Position numbers and translations under genes: made by a program. From Chloroflexota bacterium (GTDB lineage: Bacteria; Chloroflexota; Anaerolineae; Aggregatilineales; Phototrophicaceae): a DNA stretch of 51,288 bases. Below the pieces are notes generated by a model. The model ran no database searches. It saw only the letters and a program-made list of their open reading frames with translations, and was not told where the DNA came from. The stretch spans positions 1 to 51,288 of the forward strand of contig JAPOYT010000090.1 in assembly GCA_026706445.1 (NCBI GenBank), read 5' to 3'. Shown here one piece after another: positions 9,155 to 16,517 of this stretch. Every line of letters begins with the position of its first letter. Position 1 is the first letter of the stretch.

Positions 9155-9903
9155 CGCATCTCACAGCCATCGTATTGACTCATAATGAGTCGGAGCAGAT
9201 CGCCGACTGCATCAAGACGCTGCGCTTTGCTGACCGCGTCATCGTCTTTGACTCGTACAGTACGGATGACACGATAGCGATCGCCCAGCGTTCCGGCGCC
9301 GATATTTTCCAGCATGAATTTGCTGATTACGGCGAACAGCGGAATGCCGCCCTGGCTGCCGCCGACGAGATGACCGACTGGGTGCTTTTTGTCGATGCCG
9401 ATGAACGAGTCACCGATTTGCTCGCTGAAGAGATCCGCAATAAGATCAGGCTGCCCGATTACGCCGGCTGGCGGATTCCCCGACACAATTACATCTTCGG
9501 CATCTTGACCAAGGGGGGCGGCTGGTATCCCGATTATCAAACGCGCTTGCTGCGGGTGGGGCAGGCTTACTACGATACGCGGCGGAAAGTCCATGAAGTG
9601 GTGAGGCTTTTTGGCGCGGAAGGCACGATTCGGCGCCCGCTGCTTCATTACAACTATCGGGACCTGGCGCAATTCAAGTCCAAGCAGGAGCGCTACGCCC
9701 GCTTTGACGCCCAGAGCCTATACGCGCAAGGTATACGCCCGAAGCAGCGCAACTTCGTATTGCAGCCGCTCCGTCAGTTCTATTGGCGTTACGTGACGCT
9801 GGCTGGCTACCGCGACCGCTGGCACGGCTTTCGACTGTCCCTTTTGATGGCTTGGTACGAATATCGCAAATACCAGGAACTCGCTGGTTTGTGGAATAGA
9901 TAA
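9151..9903 (+). CDS. Family 2 glycosyltransferase (WaaE/KdtX-like)
   Basis: 250 residues, overlapping the previous gene by ATGA. The N-terminal half matches the WaaE-like subgroup: TAIVLTHNESEQIADCI, VFDSYSTDDT, FADYGEQRNAAL, and the catalytic/metal motif FVDADERVT near 85. Conserved blocks further on are AGWRIPRHNYIFG, YPDYQTRLLR and LLHYNYRDLAQF. The C-terminus contains an amphipathic stretch (LRQFYWRYVTLAGYRDRWHGF) often seen in this subgroup and able to sit on the membrane. It probably adds a sugar to a lipid-linked or surface polysaccharide together with the neighbouring GT2. Confidence 0.88.
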   Translation: MTHLTAIVLTHNESEQIADCIKTLRFADRVIVFDSYSTDDTIAIAQRSGADIFQHEFADYGEQRNAALAAADEMTDWVLFVDADERVTDLLAEEIRNKIRLPDYAGWRIPRHNYIFGILTKGGGWYPDYQTRLLRVGQAYYDTRRKVHEVVRLFGAEGTIRRPLLHYNYRDLAQFKSKQERYARFDAQSLYAQGIRPKQRNFVLQPLRQFYWRYVTLAGYRDRWHGFRLSLLMAWYEYRKYQELAGLWNR

Positions 9904-9942
9904 GCGCGCCGACGCGCCAATTCGGCGCCGCGGCTAGGGCAG

Positions 9943-10542
9943 CTATAGCGGTACTAAAATCCCGTAACCGCCGCTTTCGCGCCGATAAAGCACATTGACC
10001 TGATCGCTTTCGGCGTTCATAAACATATAGAAAGTGTGGTCGAGCAGTTCCAGTTGCTCTATCGCTTCTTCTTCGTTCATCGGCATCATTTCAATCTGCT
10101 TGCGCCGATAGATTTCAGATGTCGCGTCGGATTCTTCCGCTTCATTCAGAGCGTTCACCGGTGCATCTTCAGCCAGATCAAGCTCGGCGACCGTCGCGCG
10201 ATATCGGTCGCGCACCTTCTGGTTTTTCGATTTTCGTTTGCTCTTGAAGCGATCAATCTGACGATGCAGTTTGTCCACCGCCTTGTTGATGGCGGAGCGA
10301 ATCGTATCGCGACTCTCGATGTTCATCTTTTCTTCGGCGCGCAAGATGGCGCCGCGAGCGTGCTGGACCGTGATCTGCGCGATCGCGAGGTCAGCGCCCC
10401 GATGCGTGCGGATAATCGACAGTTCGACGCCTACCTGGGAGATATTTGGCAGGTAACGGTCAAGCTTGTCGACTTTCGAGCGGGTATAGCTGTCCAGCGC
10501 ATCCGAGATCTTGATCCCGTCTCCATGTATACTGATATTCAT
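9943..10542 (-). CDS. hpf: Ribosome hibernation promoting factor, long form
   Basis: 199 residues from the second of two adjacent ATGs; AGGAGG sits 6 nt before ATG 10542. The N-terminal S30AE domain (MNISIHGDGIKISDALDSY... to about 105) binds the 30S decoding region. A charged linker follows, then a C-terminal dimerisation domain (IYRRKQIEMMPMNEEEAIEQLELLDHTFYMF region, ending YGILVPL) that in long HPFs drives 100S ribosome dimers. It protects idle ribosomes in starvation. It lies 17 nt after comF on the same strand and converges with the glycosyltransferase gene. Confidence 0.95.
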   Translation of the reverse strand: MNISIHGDGIKISDALDSYTRSKVDKLDRYLPNISQVGVELSIIRTHRGADLAIAQITVQHARGAILRAEEKMNIESRDTIRSAINKAVDKLHRQIDRFKSKRKSKNQKVRDRYRATVAELDLAEDAPVNALNEAEESDATSEIYRRKQIEMMPMNEEEAIEQLELLDHTFYMFMNAESDQVNVLYRRESGGYGILVPL

Positions 10543-10559
10543 CATCTTCCTCCTGGCGG

Positions 10560-11228
10560 TTAAGCGTGACTGACGGCGATACCGTAGACGGCGAAGGCCT
10601 CTTTTTCTTTCAGGGCGATGGCGCATTCACGCAAGGTCGAGCCGGTCGTCACTACATCATCTACCAGTAAGACCGAAAGCCCCTTCACGTCAGCGCGCGC
10701 AACGAAAGCGCCCCGAACATTCTGCTTCCGCTCCGCCGGTGACAGCAGCGCCTGTTGGCTCGTTTCTCTGACGCGCTTGAGGCTATCCGCTCCGTATGCC
10801 GCTCCCATCGCCACCGACAAATGCTGCCCCAATAGCGCCGCCTGATTATATCCTCTTTCCGCTTCCCGGTCGGCAAAAAGAGGGACCGGCGCAATCACAT
10901 CAATTCGGCATTTCGATTGGCGCATCGCATCGGCGAGTCGCCCGGCCAATGGCTCGGCAAGTTCCATCGCGCCCTCGTATTTGAAGGCTTGCACGGCCTT
11001 TTGCAAGATATGGTGATGCTTGCCCGTCGCGAATACAGCTTCCAGTTCTTCCAGTTTGTCCGAATAATCCTCGAGCGGCAGCAGATCAAGTTCGCGCCGG
11101 CAGCCAGCGCAGAAGCGAAAATCTACGCGGCCGCAATTGCCGCAAGACGGCGGAAAGACGAGGTCTTGCAGCCAAGATATGGCGCGAGCCGCGCTTCGTT
11201 CGAGGCGTATCCCTGGGCTTTCGAGCAT
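10560..11228 (-). CDS. comF: ComF family phosphoribosyltransferase-like protein
   Basis: About 222 residues from ATG 11228 (GTG 11255 is possible; neither has a strong ribosome site). Near the N-terminus the FPPSCGNCG...CAGC pairs form a four-cysteine zinc ribbon. The C-terminal part is a type I phosphoribosyltransferase domain with the conserved cores RGYNQAALLGQHLS and VLLVDDVVTTGSTL (PRPP-binding loop). ComF proteins support DNA uptake in competent bacteria but are widespread in non-competent ones, so the role here is uncertain. Probably co-transcribed with hpf. Confidence 0.88.
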   Translation of the reverse strand: MLESPGIRLERSAARAISWLQDLVFPPSCGNCGRVDFRFCAGCRRELDLLPLEDYSDKLEELEAVFATGKHHHILQKAVQAFKYEGAMELAEPLAGRLADAMRQSKCRIDVIAPVPLFADREAERGYNQAALLGQHLSVAMGAAYGADSLKRVRETSQQALLSPAERKQNVRGAFVARADVKGLSVLLVDDVVTTGSTLRECAIALKEKEAFAVYGIAVSHA

Positions 11229-11427
11229 GGTGGATTCACACAGCGCCAGCTTCACGATTCACACAATCTACCGCGCTTGATTGCAATCGATTGTAGCATA
11301 GAACCCTTGGGATTCGGCTAATTGGCAGCGCCTTGTTTTGCCTGACGACCGTGCGAACAGACACGGTTTCCGCGATGTTGCGAAGTCCCGCGCCCATGAT
11401 TGCGTTAAGGCTTTGATACTCGAATCG

Positions 11428-11436
11428 TGCTATAAT
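11428..11436 (+). promoter_or_regulatory. Extended -10 promoter upstream of pgeF
   Basis: TGC followed by TATAAT forms an extended -10 element (TG at 11428-11429, consensus hexamer 11431-11436). No good -35 lies at 16-18 nt, which is acceptable for extended -10 promoters. A start near 11443 would give a short leader to the pgeF ATG at 11465. The rest of the 200-nt gap between comF and pgeF shows nothing else recognisable. Confidence 0.6.
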
Positions 11437-11464
11437 TAATAGACGCGCTGATGACCTGCGAGGC

Positions 11465-12262
11465 ATGCGGAGAGAGGCTTGCAAACTGAATAAAATCGGC
11501 CGCGGAGGCTTGACATATTATCGAAATGAAGTCTGGGCAGACCTTCGGCACGGCATCTTTACGCGCCGAGGCGGCGTCAGTCATTCACCGTGGCGCTCGT
11601 TGAATATGGGCGCTTCCATTGGCGATGATCCGGACGCGGTGAAGGAAAATCATTCGCGCGTTTACCAAGCGCTTGACGTCGACGGGGACCGCGCCGCAAG
11701 CTGCTGGCTGGTTCACAGCGTCGATACGCTCGTTGTGAGCGAGGGTTTTGGGCGCAATGGAAACCTGCAAAAGGCCGACGCGATCATCACCAATCAACTC
11801 AATACACCGCTCGTCATGCGTTACGCCGATTGCGTTCCGCTTCTTCTCTACGATAGAGCCAAGCAGGCGATCGGGCTGGGACACGCCGGCTGGCGCGGCG
11901 CCGTCAAAGGCATGGCGTCCAACATGGTTCGCATGATGCAAAAGACCTACGGCAGTCAAGCGCTTGAAATCGAGGTCGTGATCGGTCCCGCAATTTCACG
12001 GCGCAATTACCGCGTTGGTGAAGAGGTAGTCCGTCAAGCGGAAGCCTATTTTGGCGATGACGCAGGCGTGATCTGGCGCGATCCAGCCGGTGGCGCGGCG
12101 CACCTGGATCTCTGGCGCGCCAATCGCCTCGACCTGGAACGAAGCGGCGTAAGGAATATCAAATCGCTCGACATCTGCACATACGAAAACACGGACGATT
12201 TTTTTTCGCATCGCCGTGAAAATGGAGTGACTGGTCGATTTGCTGTGGTGATATCACTGTGA
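11465..12262 (+). CDS. pgeF: Peptidoglycan editing factor (purine nucleosidase/laccase-domain) PgeF/YfiH
   Basis: 265 residues, family-typical. It contains the Cu-oxidase_4 motifs HGIFTRRGGVS, QVHS-like LVHSVDTLVV, RYADCVPLLLYD and GLGHAGWRGAVKGM, which supply the His and Cys zinc ligands, and the C-terminal SLDICTYENTDDFFSHRRENG with the last conserved Cys and His. Family members remove mis-incorporated L-Ser from UDP-MurNAc peptides and also act on purine nucleosides. The stop overlaps the next start (GTGA), and the pgeF-yggS pairing is common across bacteria. Confidence 0.92.
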   Translation: MRREACKLNKIGRGGLTYYRNEVWADLRHGIFTRRGGVSHSPWRSLNMGASIGDDPDAVKENHSRVYQALDVDGDRAASCWLVHSVDTLVVSEGFGRNGNLQKADAIITNQLNTPLVMRYADCVPLLLYDRAKQAIGLGHAGWRGAVKGMASNMVRMMQKTYGSQALEIEVVIGPAISRRNYRVGEEVVRQAEAYFGDDAGVIWRDPAGGAAHLDLWRANRLDLERSGVRNIKSLDICTYENTDDFFSHRRENGVTGRFAVVISL

Positions 12263-12981
12263 GCGTCAGCGACAATATCAAGCGTGTCCAGGATCGCATT
12301 GCCGATGCCTGCGCTAAGGCGCAGCGCGATCCGACTGATATCACGCTGGTCGCGGTCACTAAGCAGAAGACCGTGCCCCAAATCCTCGAAGCCGTCGACG
12401 CCGGATTGCAACACCTGGGCGAAAACCGCGTAGAAGAAGCTGTGGCAAAGATTCCGCAAGTCAACGATGATGCCAATGATGAACTGACTTGGCACATGGT
12501 CGGGCATGTGCAAAGCAGAAAAGCCAAGCATGTAGTTCAGCAATTTGACATGGTACAGTCTGTGGACAGCTTGAAGCTGGCGCGACGATTCTCACGACTG
12601 GCGGGTGAAAGGGAGCGCCGGCTCAAGATCCTTTTGGAGATAAATGTTTCCGGAGAAGCATCGAAATACGGACTTGCGGGTTATAATTGGTACCGGGATA
12701 GTGCGGTTCGGGATGACTTGTGGCCTGAGATCGGCGAGATCGCGGCATTGCCGCAATTGGAAGTGAATGGTCTGATGACGATGGCGCCCTATGACGCTGA
12801 CGAAAAAACAATCCGGCGCGTCTTTGCCGATTTGTTCGGCTTGCGAAATGCGCTTGCTAACGAGCTAAACCTGTCGCTGCCCGAATTGAGCATGGGAATG
12901 ACAAACGATTATCCAATTGCGATCGAAGAAGGCGCCACAATGATTCGCATTGGGCGCGCGATATTTGGCGAACGAGATTGA
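12259..12981 (+). CDS. yggS: YggS family pyridoxal-phosphate homeostasis protein
   Basis: 240 residues from GTG, overlapping pgeF by 4 nt. It has an alanine-racemase-like TIM barrel with the PLP lysine in VAVTKQK (Lys35), then GENRVEEA, WHMVGHVQSRKAKHV, SVDSLKLA, LLEINVSGEASKYG and MGMTNDYPIAIEEGATMIRIGRAIFG, all canonical for the PLPBP family. It binds PLP and buffers the cofactor pool, with no known catalysis. The C-terminal GRAIFGERD is the usual ending. Confidence 0.95.
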   Translation: MSVSDNIKRVQDRIADACAKAQRDPTDITLVAVTKQKTVPQILEAVDAGLQHLGENRVEEAVAKIPQVNDDANDELTWHMVGHVQSRKAKHVVQQFDMVQSVDSLKLARRFSRLAGERERRLKILLEINVSGEASKYGLAGYNWYRDSAVRDDLWPEIGEIAALPQLEVNGLMTMAPYDADEKTIRRVFADLFGLRNALANELNLSLPELSMGMTNDYPIAIEEGATMIRIGRAIFGERD

Positions 12982-13012
12982 TTACGAAGTCGGAAGAAAG
13001 GTCCACATAGCA

Positions 13013-13255
13013 ATGAATCCACTTTTTGCCGTTTTGTATTGGCTGCTGCAGGTGTATCAGATGATCCTGGTGGCGCGAGTCTTGATGAGTTGGATACCTA
13101 ACCTCGATCCAAACAATCCGATCGCGCGCGTACTGTATCAATTGACCGAGCCGGTGCTCGCGCCTATTCGCAGCGCGCTGCCGCCAATGGGTGGCATTGA
13201 CCTGAGCCCGCTGGTTGTCTTCCTGGGTATCTTCATTTTGATGCAACTGGTGTAA
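13013..13255 (+). CDS. YggT family integral membrane protein
   Basis: 80 residues from ATG 13013, with AAAGG about 11 nt upstream. Two transmembrane helices (about 4-24 and 62-79) bracket the family core VLMSWIPNLDPNNPIARVLYQLTEPVLAPIRSALPP, cited here only by its key SW-P-NP...LTEP-L-P-R residues. YggT proteins are widespread, often follow yggS, and have been tied to osmotic or cell-division roles in some bacteria; function here is not known. It probably ends the pgeF-yggS-yggT operon. Confidence 0.9.
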   Translation: MNPLFAVLYWLLQVYQMILVARVLMSWIPNLDPNNPIARVLYQLTEPVLAPIRSALPPMGGIDLSPLVVFLGIFILMQLV

Positions 13256-13304
13256 ACCGCCAAATCGACTATGCGGCGCTTGCGCATCCACGGGCGTCGC
13301 GTCG

Positions 13305-14006
13305 CTATAGCCGGATCAAGATTCGTCCGCAATTTTGGCAGTTGACCATGCCTTCGCCGCGGTTGATGGCGGTGATCACGATGCTGTTTTGCTCGATGCC
13401 GCAGACGGTGCAGGCTTTTTCACGCAGCACGGAAACCGGTCGATTTGATTTTGCGGTTCTCATACGGTTGTAGGTCTTGAAAGATTCTTCCGGAATCGCC
13501 GCTACCGATGTCTTGCGCCGCGCCAGCATTTGATTCACCGACTCGGTAAGCGTCGCCTTTTCCTGCAAGAGTTCCTTGCTTTCCTGGTCGTGCAACTCCC
13601 GCGCCTCTTGGCTTCGCGCCGCCGTTGTTTCCGCCTTGTCGCGCAATTCGTCCCGCTCAGAGCTGAGTTTCTGCAACTCATCATCCAGCACGGATTTGCG
13701 CCGGGTCAGCGATTCCACTTCCATTTGCATATCCTGGAGTTCTTTGGGGTTCGTCACCTCGCCACTGTACAAACGGGTTTCAGCGTTCTGCCTCTTTTCG
13801 ACCGACGACGCGATTTCCAACTCCATGTCACGAACGCGCGCCTCCGCCGCCTGATACAACTCCTGCGCCGCCTCGTCCGCGGCCGCCGACTCGCGCAGCG
13901 CTTCATCATCGTCCAACTCTGCGTTAATCGCCTTGATTCTTTTCGCGCGTTCGATTATGTCGAGCTCAAGTTGCTGAAGACGATACAGGGCTACTACATC
14001 TGACAT
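13305..14006 (-). CDS. CT398-like coiled-coil protein with C4 zinc ribbon
   Basis: 233 residues. Residues about 5-175 are a long, heptad-like, Glu/Arg/Leu-rich coiled coil with the family sequence YSGEVTNPKELQDMQMEV near its middle. The C-terminus carries a four-cysteine zinc ribbon, CTVCG...CQNCGRIL. This is the DUF164/zf-RING_7 family, widespread in bacteria and poorly characterised; some members have been linked to secretion or RNA-related roles. The start ATG is supported by AGGA 8 nt upstream. It is convergent with yggT and has its own promoter at 14047-14076. Confidence 0.9.
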   Translation of the reverse strand: MSDVVALYRLQQLELDIIERAKRIKAINAELDDDEALRESAAADEAAQELYQAAEARVRDMELEIASSVEKRQNAETRLYSGEVTNPKELQDMQMEVESLTRRKSVLDDELQKLSSERDELRDKAETTAARSQEARELHDQESKELLQEKATLTESVNQMLARRKTSVAAIPEESFKTYNRMRTAKSNRPVSVLREKACTVCGIEQNSIVITAINRGEGMVNCQNCGRILIRL

Positions 14007-14046
14007 GTCTTGGTTCCTCGCAAGAAAATTCCACTGTCTACCAAGG

Positions 14047-14076
14047 TATATAATAACGCATGTTTTTGCCAGTCAA
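14047..14076 (-). promoter_or_regulatory. Sigma70-like promoter of the CT398-like gene
   Basis: Read on the minus strand, TTGACT (14076-14071, 5 of 6 to consensus) is followed after 18 nt by TATATA (14052-14047, 4 of 6); TATTAT three bases earlier is a closer match but with a short spacer. It lies about 40 nt before the gene's ATG at 14006. Confidence 0.55.
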
Positions 14077-14187
14077 TGAATGGAATGTAGAATCGCATCT
14101 AATACCTTTTTAAATGCGGCTGGAATTACCAGCGAACGAGGGCGTGGTTGGCGATTTCAACTTGCGGGCGTGAAACACGAGGCGAAA

Positions 14188-15642
14188 ATGTCTTTCTTGC
14201 TGCTGCTAACCACCGAGCGTTCCGCAATAGCGATTGCCTTCACGCTTCTTTTTGCTATGGCAAGTCGCGTATCTGTCGACCCCGATATGTGGTGGCATCT
14301 CCGTCTTGGAGAGTACATCCTGGAAACAGGACCGCCCGTGTACGCCGATGCGTTTTCGCACACGCATGCGGGCTTGATTCACCGGAATCATAGCTGGCTG
14401 GCGCAGGTTGTCATGGTTGGCCTCTGGCGCCTGGCTGGACACTTGGGCTTGACGCTCTTCGTATCGCTGCTGGCGACCGGCGGCATGCTCTTCTTGTATC
14501 GCGCGGGGGCGGGCTCGATTTATGCGCAGGCTTATGTGCTGGTTATCGGCGCTGCCTGCGCGGCCGCCTTCTGGTCGCCGCGTCCGCAAATGCTCACCTT
14601 TTTCTTCAGCGCCGTATTGATATATATATTATTCGAACTTAAGCATAACGGGCGAGACCGCCTCTGGCTGCTTCCGCCGCTGCTCTGGCTTTGGGGCAAT
14701 TGCCACGGCGCTTTCATCATCGGGTTCGCGTTGCTCGGCGCCTTTGCCCTCGGCGAATGGACCAATTGCCGGTTCTCCCTTGGCCAGTCCCGCGTTCCTC
14801 CCCGCACAATACGCAAATTACTCTGGATCACCTTGCTGTCGCTGGCCCTGATGCCGCTTAATCCGCTCGGAATCGAGGTCTTCGCCCCGCCCTTTGATAC
14901 GATCGGCATCGGCGGTCTGAGAGAATATATTCAAGAGTGGCAATCGCCCGATTTCAGCCAGGCGCAAAGCTGGGGCTTCATACTGCTTTTGGCCGCGCTC
15001 TTTGGCGCCGTCTCGGCAAGTCGGCGCCGCCTGGACGCGACGGAGTCCATCCTGGTCATTGGCGCCCTCTGCTTGGCGCTGGTATCGGGGCGAAACCTGT
15101 CTCTCTTCGCTGTCGTCGCCACACCCATTGCGTCCATTCATCTCGATGAAGCGCTTTCGCGCAAGGGCTGGCTGATTCCGCGGCGAATCAGTGAATCACC
15201 GCGCCGCGTCGCTGTCAATCTCACACTGATCGCCTTGGTCGCGCTGGGCGCGATTCTTCATGTGGAATATGTCACGAGCGAAAAGACCGTCAATAGGGCG
15301 CTGTTGCTGAACTTTCCTGTTGGCGCGGTTCGTCATCTGAACGCTTCGCCGCTTGCGGGCAAGCTCTTCAACAGCTACAACTGGGGTGGCTATCTCATAT
15401 TCGCGGCGCGGCAGCATCCGGTGTTCATCGACGGCAGGACCGACCTGTATCGCGACTTTCTTGACGATTATGTCACTGTGGTCAGCGCCGATTCTTGGCG
15501 GAGTCTCTTCGAGAAATGGGACATCCGCATCGTCCTGATTGAATCCACCAGCAATTTGGCGATGCGACTTGACAACGCAGGCGACTGGCGGCGCGAGTTC
15601 AATGATGATCTTGCCAGCATATTTGTGAGGTCAGATCAATGA
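14188..15642 (+). CDS. Polytopic membrane protein with DPDMWWHLRLG motif (GT-C-like)
   Basis: About 484 residues from ATG 14188, chosen because GAGG lies 5 nt upstream; an upstream ATG at 14080 adds an unconserved stretch. The protein has roughly nine to ten hydrophobic helices. After the first helix comes the extracytoplasmic loop DPDMWWHLRLG (31-41) and then RNHSWLAQ, an arrangement reminiscent of the acidic first loop of GT-C glycosyltransferases. The C-terminal 100 residues form a soluble tail (SYNWGGYLIF...VFIDGRTDLYRD) common to this uncharacterised bacterial family. Glycosyl transfer from a lipid-linked donor is an inference only. It overlaps the following HEAT-like gene by ATGA. Confidence 0.7.
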   Translation: MSFLLLLTTERSAIAIAFTLLFAMASRVSVDPDMWWHLRLGEYILETGPPVYADAFSHTHAGLIHRNHSWLAQVVMVGLWRLAGHLGLTLFVSLLATGGMLFLYRAGAGSIYAQAYVLVIGAACAAAFWSPRPQMLTFFFSAVLIYILFELKHNGRDRLWLLPPLLWLWGNCHGAFIIGFALLGAFALGEWTNCRFSLGQSRVPPRTIRKLLWITLLSLALMPLNPLGIEVFAPPFDTIGIGGLREYIQEWQSPDFSQAQSWGFILLLAALFGAVSASRRRLDATESILVIGALCLALVSGRNLSLFAVVATPIASIHLDEALSRKGWLIPRRISESPRRVAVNLTLIALVALGAILHVEYVTSEKTVNRALLLNFPVGAVRHLNASPLAGKLFNSYNWGGYLIFAARQHPVFIDGRTDLYRDFLDDYVTVVSADSWRSLFEKWDIRIVLIESTSNLAMRLDNAGDWRREFNDDLASIFVRSDQ

Positions 15643-16196
15643 AGCGCGCTTTTCGCGAACGCGCAATGAGCCGTCTGTACGCGGATCTTGAAAGCGCTGA
15701 TTTCGATGTCCGCGAATACGCTCTGTTTCAGCTCGCCTTGATGCTGCGGCGCTCGCAGAGCGCGTCGCTATCGGCTGACTGGACGGATTACGACAGCGAG
15801 CATCTATCGCGAGACCTGCTGCGTATTCGCTTGTCACCAGCTGAACAAAAACGTATCGTCAGGCATTTAGCGCGAATGATTTCGCGTTTCGCCGAAAGCC
15901 GCCCCTCCGCGTTTTGGGCGCTGAGTGAAGTCTCCGCGCAAGTGGGTTCGGACACCGCCGCGTCGGCGATCGCCGAGCTTGGCGACCAGCTAAATGACAC
16001 CGCCGCATATCAGGCATGTCGCGCCTTGCTCAAGTGGCTGGATTCGGACGATGTCGCGGTGAAGTATGCGAGCGAAGTGTTGGCCGATCCTGGGTTATTG
16101 CCGATGTTAAGGCGCTGGTCACGCTCGTCTGAAGTTCGGCTGGCGAAAAGCGCGAACGCTGTCATTATTCGAGCGCAGCGCTCCGGGAATCGATAA
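15639..16196 (+). CDS. Small HEAT-like helical protein, function unknown
   Basis: 185 residues, start overlapping the upstream stop (ATGA), so translationally coupled to the membrane protein. It is almost all helical with alternating Ala/Leu/Arg periodicity (DVREYALFQLALMLRR, SDTAASAIAELGDQL, DSDDVAVKYASEVLAD), resembling HEAT or PBS-lyase-like repeats without clear catalytic residues. There is no signal peptide. Such modules usually serve protein binding, perhaps here with the co-encoded membrane protein. I do not recognise a named family. Confidence 0.65.
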   Translation: MKRAFRERAMSRLYADLESADFDVREYALFQLALMLRRSQSASLSADWTDYDSEHLSRDLLRIRLSPAEQKRIVRHLARMISRFAESRPSAFWALSEVSAQVGSDTAASAIAELGDQLNDTAAYQACRALLKWLDSDDVAVKYASEVLADPGLLPMLRRWSRSSEVRLAKSANAVIIRAQRSGNR

Positions 16197-16241
16197 CGGG
16201 CTGCCGACTGGAGCGCGTCGAACAATCTCGACCGCCGGGGG

Positions 16242-16434
16242 TAGTGTATCGAACTCGGTTGAAATTCAAATGAGCCATCCTCGAGATTATATCCCCAACC
16301 CCAAGTACGTATGATTTTGTAGGGGCGACTCTTGAGTCGCCCACTGTTAATTCGCCGACGGGCGAGCCAAGGCTCGCCCCTACAGGCTGTCAGGTGGATG
16401 TAATTTACCTATTTCAACCGAAAAGGATACACTT
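16242..16434. mobile_element. Complete MITE-like element with terminal inverted repeats
   Basis: About 193 bp with no coding capacity. The ends are imperfect inverted repeats: AGTGTATC, 4 nt, TCGGTTGAAAT at 16243-16265, and its reverse complement at 16411-16433 (19 of 23 matching). Two perfect 9-bp hairpins sit head to head inside: GGGCGACTC/GAGTCGCCC (16324-16342) and GGGCGAGCC/GGCTCGCCC (16360-16379). The direct repeat CCGCCGGGGG flanks both sides (16232-16241 and 16435-16444) and may be a target-site duplication. Half-copies occur at 1-104 and 51131-51185. Together with its flanks it fills the 320-nt gap between the genes ending at 16196 and starting at 16518. Confidence 0.75.
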
Positions 16435-16473
16435 CCGCCGGGGGCAATCTTATGCCGGGGCGGCAATCTGCAC

Positions 16474-16479
16474 TATAAT
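16474..16479 (+). promoter_or_regulatory. -10 element of the PspA-like gene
   Basis: A perfect TATAAT lies 39 nt before the ATG at 16518 and just downstream of the MITE-like element. Only poor -35 candidates (such as TTATGC at 16450) are found at 17-18 nt, so activity may depend on another factor or on flanking repeat sequence. Confidence 0.45.
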
Positions 16480-16517
16480 GGGGACGGGCGCGAAGTAGCT
16501 AGATGCGAGACGATTCT

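Noticed and set aside
9914-9928. GCGCC-AATTC-GGCGC hairpin as a terminator between convergent genes
   Set aside because: Only a 5-bp stem and no T-run on either strand, so not called.
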